A DNA stretch of 7,868 nt from Nitrospirota bacterium (GTDB lineage: Bacteria > Nitrospirota > 9FT-COMBO-42-15 > HDB-SIOI813), in NCBI GenBank assembly GCA_016234155.1, contig JACRGZ010000020.1, forward strand, positions 1-7,868. Reading direction: 5' to 3'. Shown in pieces: positions 1 through 5,546 of the stretch. Under the pieces are notes generated by a model. The model ran no database searches and was not told where the DNA came from. It saw nothing but the letters and a program-made list of their open reading frames with translations. Numbering within the stretch: the first letter of the stretch is position 1; each line of letters starts with the position of its first letter. Both the position numbers and the translations under genes were made by a program.

Positions 1-97
1 AAAATGAAAAATAAAAATTCAAGGAGAAAAGAATCCTTTTTGCATTTTAATTTGTAATTTTGATTTTTGACTTTTGATTTTTTCATTTACCCACTCA
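1..97. repeat. AT-rich, repeat-like tract downstream of the aminotransferase
   Basis: The tract is almost wholly A/T and rich in near-repeated words such as TTTTGATTTTTGACTTTTGATTTTTT. AAATGAAAAA (2-11) is exactly inverted at 79-88, though in such low-complexity sequence this is modest evidence. AAGGA (21-25) and TCCTT (34-38) could form a weak stem followed by T-rich sequence on either strand, so it may also act as a poor terminator. No coding sequence is visible. Confidence 0.5.
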
Positions 98-1240
98 TTA
101 ATCCTTGATAAAGACCTCCTCTACCCTTCTAACACCGCTTCCCAATTCACCAGGATAACCCATCTCTTTCAATACCATTTCTACCCCTGATATTGCTATT
201 ATCACGTCAAACTTATCACAGTAACCCATATGGGATATCCTGAATATCTTCCCTTTCAGATGATCCTGGCCGCCTGCTGCAGTAATCCCATAAATCTCCC
301 TCAGCCTCTTGTATATCTGCTGCCCGTCAAAGCCTTCCGGGGCCTTCACTGCAGTTACTGCATCACTCGGCGCTGACTTCGGTAACAACTCAAGCCCAAA
401 CCCCTTTATACCCTCTCTCGTAGCTGCAGCTAAAAGCTTATGTCTTGCAAATATATTTTCAAGACCTTCCTCCTTTAACATCTTGAGTACATACTGGAGT
501 CCGATAATAAGGGATATCGCCGGGGTATAGGCAGATGTATTTTTTCTGAGATTTTCCCGCTCTTTTTTAAAATCAAAATAAAATCTCGAACATCTGGCCG
601 TTTCATTCATCTTCCATGCCTTATCGTTCACACCGGCAAAGGCAAGACCGGGAGGTAGCATCAGGGCCTTTTGCGAACCAGTAATAAGTATATCAATGCC
701 CCACTCATCAGGCCTTATATCAAATACCCCCAGCGCTGTAATTGCATCCACCACAAAGATAGTGCCAGGATAACTTTTTACAATCTCACCGATTGCCTTT
801 ACATCATGGGCTACCCCGGTGGAGGTCTCACTCGCCTGAACATACACACCTTTTATTGACGGGTCTCTCTCTAAATGCCCTGCTATAACAGCAGGGTCAA
901 CGGACTCGCCCCACTCGACCTTAATCTCTATCGCATTTACACCATATGCCTTGCATATCTTCCCCCATCTCTCCCCGAATTTACCCCCATTTACCGTAAT
1001 AACCTTATCTCCGGGGGATAGGAAATTGGAGACAGAACCCTCCATGGCGCCGGTGCCGCTTGAGGCCATAATAAGCACATCGTTACGGGTCTGGAAGAGC
1101 CATTTAAGCCCCTCACTAATCTCCTCCATGACCGGACCAAAATCCGGGGCGCGATGGTGGACCATGGGATATGCCATCCTGAGTAATACCTCAGGAGGCA
1201 CTTGGGTTGGGCCTGGGGCTAATAAATATTTCTTAATCAT
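98..1240 (-). CDS. Class V (SGAT/AGAT-type) PLP-dependent aminotransferase
   Basis: This 380-residue protein is a full-length fold-type I, class V aminotransferase of the serine/alanine-glyoxylate (small subunit hydrogenase-like) group. It has the N-terminal LLAPGPT motif (residues 6-12), a cofactor phosphate loop SSGTGAME (60-67), D165 in VVDAIT to pair with the pyridine nitrogen, the Schiff-base lysine K191 in TGSQKALMLPPG, and R334 in FRISHMG as the likely carboxylate-binding arginine. Members act as alanine-glyoxylate, serine-glyoxylate, aspartate or phosphoserine aminotransferases, and sequence alone does not settle the substrate. A related archaeal enzyme, MJ0959 of Methanocaldococcus, is known as a broad-specificity enzyme that can make phosphoserine, so a serine-synthesis role is plausible but inferred. 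It starts at ATG 21 bp after the rnc stop and lacks a clear Shine-Dalgarno sequence, so it may rely on readthrough or coupling. It is probably cytoplasmic and has no signal peptide. Family assignment is firm; the exact reaction is open. Confidence 0.9.
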   Translation of the reverse strand: MIKKYLLAPGPTQVPPEVLLRMAYPMVHHRAPDFGPVMEEISEGLKWLFQTRNDVLIMASSGTGAMEGSVSNFLSPGDKVITVNGGKFGERWGKICKAYGVNAIEIKVEWGESVDPAVIAGHLERDPSIKGVYVQASETSTGVAHDVKAIGEIVKSYPGTIFVVDAITALGVFDIRPDEWGIDILITGSQKALMLPPGLAFAGVNDKAWKMNETARCSRFYFDFKKERENLRKNTSAYTPAISLIIGLQYVLKMLKEEGLENIFARHKLLAAATREGIKGFGLELLPKSAPSDAVTAVKAPEGFDGQQIYKRLREIYGITAAGGQDHLKGKIFRISHMGYCDKFDVIIAISGVEMVLKEMGYPGELGSGVRRVEEVFIKD

Positions 1241-1261
1241 TGGGGAGTTAAATTATCATAT

Positions 1262-1966
1262 TTATGTTTTGCTTGTCAAGTTTTTTAATACCTCTTTTGC
1301 AGCCTTTTGCTCCGCTTCTTTCTTATTTCTGCCGCTCCCTGTTCCTAGTACCTCGTCGTTTATCAACAATTCAACTTCAAAGGTTTTTTTATGGTCGGGA
1401 CCTTTCTCCTTTGAAATCCTGTAAACAGGAAGGGTAAGGCCGTGTGCCTGACAATATTCCTGTAGATCCGTCTTGTAATCAAGGCTTACCCCTTCACGTG
1501 CAATTTGCTGGATGTCGGCAGCAAAGACCATCCTTACAAATCCATCTGCAGCCTGGAGGCCGCCGTCAAGATAAATAGCCGCTATAATCGCCTCCAGTGC
1601 GTTTGCTAACAGAGATTCCTTTTCCCGGCCGCCTGTATGCTCCTCACCCCTGCCAAGATACAGGTAGCCGCCGAGGTCAAATCCCGATGCTATCCTGGAT
1701 AACGATGGTTCACTGACTATCATGGACTTTAGTTTTGAGAGCTCACCCTCCTGAAAGTGCAGAAAATTTTCTACCAGATATGTGCTTATTGCAAGGTCTA
1801 AAACAGCGTCTCCAAGGAACTCTAATCTTTCGTTATCTTTAATATCCAACTCGGGGTTTTCATTCGCATATGACTTGTGGGTGAGGGCCTCTATCAGCAG
1901 ATTGATATTCTTAAAGTTATAGGAGAGCTTCTTTTGAAGGTCTCTTGTCAGATCATCACTCTTCAA
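1262..1966 (-). CDS. rnc: Ribonuclease III
   Basis: RNase III cuts double-stranded RNA, matures rRNA precursors and trims structured mRNAs. With the start chosen here the protein has 234 residues, the usual family length. The signature NERLEFLGD lies at residues 45-53, giving the metal ligands E49 and D53. The second acidic site is LLANALEA, with E125 conserved and N122 where E. coli has D114. A C-terminal double-stranded RNA-binding domain spans about 163-229 (DYKTDLQEYC start, GSGRNKKEAEQKAA near the end). The open frame continues upstream to 2110, but those 48 extra codons lie inside fabF, have no RNase III character and would give 282 residues. TTG at 1964-1966, 4 bp after the fabF stop, is the likely start, with a weak AGG 8 nt upstream overlapping the fabF end. 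A CTG five codons further in is a less likely alternative. Translation is probably coupled to fabF. Confidence 0.93.
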   Translation of the reverse strand: MKSDDLTRDLQKKLSYNFKNINLLIEALTHKSYANENPELDIKDNERLEFLGDAVLDLAISTYLVENFLHFQEGELSKLKSMIVSEPSLSRIASGFDLGGYLYLGRGEEHTGGREKESLLANALEAIIAAIYLDGGLQAADGFVRMVFAADIQQIAREGVSLDYKTDLQEYCQAHGLTLPVYRISKEKGPDHKKTFEVELLINDEVLGTGSGRNKKEAEQKAAKEVLKNLTSKT

Positions 1967-1970
1967 TTTA

Positions 1971-3212
1971 TCAACCTGAATATTTCCTGAATATAAGACA
2001 GGCGTTTGTTCCGCCAAACCCGAAAGAATTTGACATTGCCACCTCAACGCTGCATTTCCTCGCCTTGTTGGGGACATAATCCAAATCACATTCCGGATCC
2101 GGAAATTCATAATTTATTGTAGGAGGAATAATCCTATTTTCTATAGACAAAATAGAGAATATGGCCTCTATGCCGCCGGCTGCTCCTAACAGGTGTCCGG
2201 TCATTGACTTCGTGGAACTGACAGGGATTTCATATGCCCTCTTACCAAAAATTGCCTTAATTGCGGAGGTCTCATTCTCATCATTAAATTTGGTGGATGT
2301 ACCATGGGCATTGATATAATCAACATCATCGGCGGAGAATCCGGCATCGCGAAGGGTAATTCCTATGCACCGGGCTGCTCCCTCTCCTTCCGGAGCAGGA
2401 GCGGTAATATGATATGCATCTCCGGACATGCCGTAGCCGCACACCTCGGCATATATTCTTGCGCCGCGGCTCTCAGCAAATGTGAGTTCTTCTAATACAA
2501 CGACACCTGCCCCTTCTCCGATAACAAATCCATCTCTCATAGCATCAAAGGGACGGCTCGCCCTTTCCGGATCATCATTTCTTGTGGAAAGTGCACGCAT
2601 GGCACAAAAACCGCCAACTGCCAGGTGGCATATGGTTGATTCAGTACCGCCTGCAATCATTGCATCCGCATCCCCGCGCTGGATAATCTTAAAGGCATCC
2701 CCAATAGCATGAGTCCCTGTAGCACATGCAGTAACTACCGATGAGTTTGGACCTTTTGCACCAAATATTATTGCTACATGACCCGATACAAGATTTATGA
2801 TTACCATAGGGATAAAAAAGGGGGTGAGCTTCTTCACCCCTCCTTCAAGGTATTTTAGATGATTGCTCTCTATGGCAGGCAGGCCACCGATACCTGACCC
2901 GACATACACGCCAACTCTTCCCGCAATAGTATCTGTTATCCGGAGCTTTGCATCTTCTACAGCCATCCTGGAGGCGGCGACCCCAAACTGGGTGAACCTG
3001 TCCATCTTCTTGATCTCTTTCTTTTCAATGAAGTCTGCAGGTTCAAAATCCTTAACCTCAGCGGCGATCTGTGAAGGGAGTCCTGAAGGATCAAACCGTG
3101 TTATTCTACCAACCCCGGACCTGCCTTCGCATAACGCCTGCCAGCTCTTTTCCACCCCTGTGCCAAGAGGTGTAATAAGGCCAATGCCTGTGACAACGAC
3201 CCGCCTCTTCAA
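1971..3212 (-). CDS. fabF: 3-oxoacyl-ACP synthase II (KAS II, elongation condensing enzyme)
   Basis: FabF condenses malonyl-ACP with acyl-ACP, releasing CO2, to lengthen the fatty chain by two carbons. The 413-residue protein is full length and its catalytic residues fall at the E. coli FabF positions: C163 in TACATGTHAIG, H303 in NAHGTSTKFND, and K335 plus H340 in SSTKSMTGHLLGAAGG. The glycine-rich GFGGTN loop (398-403) near the C-terminus includes the gating region. It begins with MKRRVVVTGIGLITPLG, typical of the family. The start codon is TTG at 3210-3212, only 2 bp after the acpP stop. The Shine-Dalgarno AGAGAGGA sits in the last acpP codons 7 nt upstream, so the two genes are very likely translationally coupled. 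It acts in the cytoplasm with AcpP as substrate carrier. I see no disruption. Confidence 0.98.
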   Translation of the reverse strand: MKRRVVVTGIGLITPLGTGVEKSWQALCEGRSGVGRITRFDPSGLPSQIAAEVKDFEPADFIEKKEIKKMDRFTQFGVAASRMAVEDAKLRITDTIAGRVGVYVGSGIGGLPAIESNHLKYLEGGVKKLTPFFIPMVIINLVSGHVAIIFGAKGPNSSVVTACATGTHAIGDAFKIIQRGDADAMIAGGTESTICHLAVGGFCAMRALSTRNDDPERASRPFDAMRDGFVIGEGAGVVVLEELTFAESRGARIYAEVCGYGMSGDAYHITAPAPEGEGAARCIGITLRDAGFSADDVDYINAHGTSTKFNDENETSAIKAIFGKRAYEIPVSSTKSMTGHLLGAAGGIEAIFSILSIENRIIPPTINYEFPDPECDLDYVPNKARKCSVEVAMSNSFGFGGTNACLIFRKYSG

Positions 3213-3214
3213 GG

Positions 3215-3451
3215 CTACATCCTCTCTTTAATATAATCAACGGAGTTTTGTACTGTTATTATCTTCTCAGCATCTTCATCGGGGATCTCAATCCCAAACT
3301 CCTCCTCAAAGGCCATAACCAGCTCTACTGTGTCAAGTGAATCCGCCCCAAGGTCATCCACAAATGAAGCGTCAGGGGTTAACTCTTCTTCATCAACCCC
3401 TAATTGTCCTCCAACAATCTTTTTTACCCTTTCCTCTACTGATAAAGCCAC
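3215..3451 (-). CDS. acpP: Acyl carrier protein
   Basis: This small, acidic 78-residue protein is the acyl carrier protein, which tethers growing acyl chains through 4'-phosphopantetheine during fatty-acid synthesis. The attachment motif GADSLD is intact with S38 as the modified serine, and the acidic recognition helix follows (VELVMAFEEEFGIEIPDEDAE). Length matches the family (about 77-80 residues). The start is GTG at 3449-3451, giving MALSVEERVKK. A strong Shine-Dalgarno sequence, GGAGGT, lies 9 nt upstream at 3461-3466, the best ribosome site in the window, as expected for an abundant protein. Upstream is a 159-bp spacer with a large AT-rich palindrome; downstream fabF follows after 2 bp. 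Its phosphopantetheinyl transferase (acpS) is not in the window. Confidence 0.98.
   Translation of the reverse strand: MALSVEERVKKIVGGQLGVDEEELTPDASFVDDLGADSLDTVELVMAFEEEFGIEIPDEDAEKIITVQNSVDYIKERM
3220..3227 (-). promoter_or_regulatory. Shine-Dalgarno site for fabF within the acpP end
   Basis: AGAGAGGA on the minus strand is formed by the last acpP codons, 7 nt before the fabF TTG. It decides the TTG start and implies coupled translation of the carrier and the condensing enzyme. Confidence 0.8.
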
Positions 3452-3460
3452 CAGTACCTC

Positions 3461-3466
3461 ACCTCC
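3461..3466 (-). promoter_or_regulatory. Strong Shine-Dalgarno site deciding the acpP GTG start
   Basis: GGAGGT on the minus strand lies 9 nt before GTG at 3449-3451. It supports GTG as the acpP start and is the only full consensus ribosome site in the window. Confidence 0.85.
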
Positions 3467-3477
3467 TTTTGAATATT

Positions 3478-3607
3478 AAATTCTAAATCCTAAGCACTAA
3501 ATCCTAAACAATCTCAAAATCCTAAGTTCAAAATTCAAAACAGTTTGAGACATTAGTATTTTGAATTTAGATATTATTTAGGATTTAGATATTAGGATTT
3601 AGGATTT
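3478..3607. repeat. AT-rich imperfect palindrome built from AAATCCTAA words, fabG-acpP spacer
   Basis: The left arm (3478-3522) and right arm (3563-3607) pair as inverted repeats over 45 columns with about eight mismatches by hand alignment. AAATCCTAA occurs exactly at 3485-3493, 3499-3507 and 3517-3525, and its reverse complement at 3578-3586, 3592-3600 and 3599-3607. TTCAAAAT (3527-3534) and ATTTTGAA (3558-3565) give an additional inner pairing, and TTTAGATATTA is duplicated at 3566 and 3584. The tract fills nearly all of the 159-bp gap and ends just upstream of the acpP ribosome-binding site. It encodes nothing I can see. Confidence 0.85.
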
Positions 3608-3610
3608 TCA

Positions 3611-4366
3611 TTACATATACATCCCCCCATTAACATGTATAACCTGCCCTGTTATATATGCAGCCTCATCCGAGGCAAGAAATCTGACAACGTTAGCAAC
3701 ATCCTCGGGCGTTCCAAGCCTGCCCATGGGTATTTGATTTATCAAGGTATTTCTGACATCTTCCGGTAAACCCTTTGTCATATCCGTCTCTATGAAGCCG
3801 GGGGCAATCCCATTAGCGGTAATCCCTCTGTTAGCATACTCCCTTGCTATAGATTTGGTGAATCCAATAATGCCTGCCTTTGATGCCGCATAATTGGCCT
3901 GACCAATATTACCCATTGCACCAACAATAGAGGCGATGCTGATAATCCTCCCATATCTGTTTTTTACCATACTTTTTATAACAACTTTAGTGCAGTTAAA
4001 TGTCCCCGTCAAGTTTATCCTCAACACATCATCCCACTCTTTATCCTTCATGCGGAGAATAAGGTTATCTCTTGTAATTCCGGCATTATTGACAAGTATG
4101 CTGATATTGCCGAACACCCTGATTGATTCTTCTACTGCCCTTTCAATACTTGCAGAATCCCCTACATCCGCCTGTATGGCCGCTGTCTTCCTGCCGACAG
4201 TATCTTCTATCGTTTTCATAGCAGGGCGTAACTCATCTATATTAATATCTACACCGGCTATATCTATTCCATCTTTTGCAAGGGCTTCTGCTATAGCTTT
4301 ACCTATACCGCGGCTCGCCCCTGTTATCAATGCTACTCTGTTTTTAACTATATCAGATTTCAACAT
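3611..4366 (-). CDS. fabG: 3-oxoacyl-ACP reductase (short-chain dehydrogenase/reductase)
   Basis: FabG uses NADPH to reduce 3-oxoacyl-ACP to 3-hydroxyacyl-ACP, the first reduction of each elongation cycle. The 251-residue protein is a classical short-chain dehydrogenase: cofactor loop TGASRGIG (15-22), D68 in the QADV adenine-binding motif, NNAG (93-96), N118, S146, and Y159/K163 in the YxxxK motif (NYAASKAG). The C-terminal half, IAPGFIETDMT and VIHVNGGMYM, is typical of FabG rather than of a generic SDR, and the position in a fab operon supports this. The N-terminus (MLKSDIVKNRVALITG) is several residues longer than common FabG starts. ATG at 4364-4366 is kept because no better downstream start exists, but there is no well-spaced Shine-Dalgarno sequence: only GGAA directly abutting the ATG. 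The 186-bp gap upstream is filled by a repeat element. Confidence 0.96.
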   Translation of the reverse strand: MLKSDIVKNRVALITGASRGIGKAIAEALAKDGIDIAGVDINIDELRPAMKTIEDTVGRKTAAIQADVGDSASIERAVEESIRVFGNISILVNNAGITRDNLILRMKDKEWDDVLRINLTGTFNCTKVVIKSMVKNRYGRIISIASIVGAMGNIGQANYAASKAGIIGFTKSIAREYANRGITANGIAPGFIETDMTKGLPEDVRNTLINQIPMGRLGTPEDVANVVRFLASDEAAYITGQVIHVNGGMYM

Positions 4367-4376
4367 TTCCGATTTT

Positions 4377-4388
4377 CAATTAGCAATT
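4377..4388. repeat. Extra copy of the element's outer edge word
   Basis: CAATTAGCAATT here is the exact reverse complement of AATTGCTAATTG at 4540-4551, the right end of the element. It lies 11 bp before the fabG start codon on the minus strand, so the repeat-derived sequence may reach into the fabG ribosome-binding region. Confidence 0.6.
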
Positions 4389-4433
4389 CTCAATATACAA
4401 TTGACAATTGAGGTTCTTGCAAAAGTCTGTGTC

Positions 4434-4458
4434 ATCCCCGAAATCTTCTATCGGGGAT
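4434..4458. repeat. Hairpin ATCCCCGA / TCGGGGAT inside the element
   Basis: ATCCCCGA (4434-4441) and TCGGGGAT (4451-4458) form a perfect 8-bp stem with a 9-nt AT-rich loop. No run of T follows on either strand, so a standard intrinsic terminator is unlikely. Confidence 0.8.
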
Positions 4459-4483
4459 ATGATTTTCTGTAATAAAACACTAT

Positions 4484-4508
4484 ATTCCCGCTTAAATCAT
4501 GCGGGAAT
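4484..4508. repeat. Hairpin ATTCCCGC / GCGGGAAT inside the element
   Basis: ATTCCCGC (4484-4491) and GCGGGAAT (4501-4508) form a perfect 8-bp stem with a 9-nt loop, the same geometry as the neighbouring hairpin. The flank GTCATCCCCG (4431-4440) also pairs with CGGGAATGAC (4502-4511) at 9 of 10 positions, so the two hairpins are mirror halves of one larger palindrome. The ATTCCC-N-GGGAAT form resembles short dispersed repeats such as Neisseria dRS3, in shape only. Confidence 0.8.
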
Positions 4509-4552
4509 GACAACATTTTTATACTTTTGCAAGAGCCTCAATTGCTAATTGA

Positions 4553-5506
4553 CTATTCACCATTCACTGTTTCTACCGTTTTCTTGAAGCTATCCATATC
4601 CTCTACATTCAAAACATCCACCTGGAAATTGAACTCTTTTGTAATCCTTCTCTGGAGTCCGGAGAGAACACGGCCAGGTCCGACCTCGACAAAGGTATTA
4701 AAACCCTGAGCGATAAGGATTCTCATCGCCTCATCCCATCTCACAGGATTTGTCAGCTGACGGACAAGGGCATCTTTTACATCCCCTACGCGATTAACTA
4801 TCGAGGTGTCAACATTTGTGATTAAAGGGATGTTAAGATCAGAAAATACTATGTCATCAAGCGCCTCTGACAATCTCTCTGATGCTGTTTTCATTAAAGG
4901 GGAATGAGACGGCACACTCACGTTAAGTGGTATCACCCTCTTCGCCCCTTTGTCTTTAGCTAATTCCATCGCCCTGTCAACTGCATCTGCCGTACCCGCA
5001 ATGACTATCTGATCAGGGGCGTTATAATTTGCAGGAGATACAATCCCGTATGCTGATGCTGTCCTGCATACCTCCATTACATCTTCTTTTGAGAGTCCTA
5101 ACAGGGCTGCCATCCTCCCGCTATCTCTGGGCACGGCCTCCTGCATAAATCTGCTACGTTTTTCTACAACCGGGAGTGCTTCAGTAAAAGACAATCCGCC
5201 GGCGGCTACCAGCGCCGAATATTCGCCGAGGCTATGGCCTGCTACAATCTCCGGTGATATTTTCTCTTCAGTTAGAACCCTCCACCCGGCAATGCTGGTG
5301 ACTAAAATAGCAGGTTGAGTATATTCTGTCAAATTGATTTTATCCCCTGCATTATTAAAGCATAACCCCTTGATATCCCACTGCAAAACCTCCTCTGCAA
5401 TGTCAAATATCTCTCTCGCAGAGGCGAAGTTTTCATAAAGAGACTTTCCCATTCCTGTATATTGTGAACCCTGTCCGGGAAATAAAAAAGCAGTCTTTCG
5501 CATCAT
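4553..5506 (-). CDS. fabD: Malonyl-CoA:ACP transacylase
   Basis: FabD moves the malonyl group from CoA to AcpP, supplying the extender for FabH and FabF. Counting from the ATG chosen here, the protein has 317 residues, close to the usual 305-315. Visible catalytic features are the oxyanion-hole motif PGQGSQ (residues 10-15), the nucleophile S92 in GHSLGEYSA, R117 in KRSRFMQE, which binds the malonyl carboxylate, H201 in VPSHSPLM, and EVGPGRVLSGL near the C-terminus. The frame is open to a GTG at 5539, but the extra eleven codons overlap a palindromic repeat and have no FabD-like sequence. ATG at 5504-5506 has GAGAGA 6 nt upstream; the adjacent ATG at 5501-5503 is equally possible and gives MRKTAFLFPGQG. 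The last few codons run into the edge of the downstream repeat element. Confidence 0.96.
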   Translation of the reverse strand: MMRKTAFLFPGQGSQYTGMGKSLYENFASAREIFDIAEEVLQWDIKGLCFNNAGDKINLTEYTQPAILVTSIAGWRVLTEEKISPEIVAGHSLGEYSALVAAGGLSFTEALPVVEKRSRFMQEAVPRDSGRMAALLGLSKEDVMEVCRTASAYGIVSPANYNAPDQIVIAGTADAVDRAMELAKDKGAKRVIPLNVSVPSHSPLMKTASERLSEALDDIVFSDLNIPLITNVDTSIVNRVGDVKDALVRQLTNPVRWDEAMRILIAQGFNTFVEVGPGRVLSGLQRRITKEFNFQVDVLNVEDMDSFKKTVETVNGE

Positions 5507-5512
5507 ATATTT

Positions 5513-5518
5513 TCTCTC
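5513..5518 (-). promoter_or_regulatory. Shine-Dalgarno-like site deciding the fabD start
   Basis: GAGAGA on the minus strand lies 6 nt before ATG 5504-5506 and 9 nt before ATG 5501-5503. It argues against the upstream GTG at 5539, which lies inside the palindrome. Confidence 0.65.
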
Positions 5519-5521
5519 AGC

Positions 5522-5542
5522 AGGGTGGGCAATGCCCACCCT
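5522..5542. repeat. Perfect 9-3-9 palindrome in the fabH-fabD gap
   Basis: AGGGTGGGC (5522-5530), AAT, GCCCACCCT (5534-5542) is a perfect 9-bp inverted repeat with a 3-nt loop, sitting between the fabH stop and the fabD ribosome site. It is much more GC-rich than its flanks. From memory, similar TAGGGTGGGC...GCCCACCCTA words are dispersed in a range of bacterial genomes, so this is probably one copy of an interspersed repeat rather than a gene-specific operator. No T-run follows, so it is not a typical terminator. Confidence 0.8.
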
Positions 5543-5546
5543 ACAA

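Larger units (their letters stand above)
4398..4551. repeat. MITE-like nested inverted-repeat element between fabD and fabG
   Basis: The outer arms are 29 nt each (4398-4426 and 4523-4551) and pair as inverted repeats with three mismatches; the inner 22 nt (4405-4426 and 4523-4544) have only one. The shared core of the arms is TCTTGCAAAAGT. Inside are two 8-bp hairpins, each with a 9-nt loop. The whole unit is about 154 bp, holds no gene, and ends 1 bp from the fabD stop. This architecture suggests a non-autonomous mobile or palindromic interspersed repeat. No transposase is nearby and I see no confident target-site duplication. Confidence 0.8.

Noticed and set aside
951..1424. Plus-strand open frame of 157 codons
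   Set aside because: It spans the rnc-aminotransferase junction in antisense and is proline/serine-rich in the manner of reverse-strand shadows.
2482..3231. Plus-strand frames opposite fabF (2482-2712 and 2863-3231)
   Set aside because: Both are antisense to intact fabF, which carries all catalytic residues, and have no independent support.
3478..3607. CRISPR array from the repeated AAATCCTAA words
   Set aside because: The units are 9 nt, occur in both orientations and have spacings of 7-18 nt, unlike CRISPR repeats and spacers; there are no cas genes.
3936..4472. Plus-strand open frame of 178 codons
   Set aside because: It is antisense to fabG and runs on through the repeat element; no recognisable protein character, and fabG is fully supported by its motifs.
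4434..4508. Intrinsic terminators from the two GC-rich hairpins
   Set aside because: Neither stem is followed by a T-run on either strand, and a terminator here would cut off essential downstream genes.
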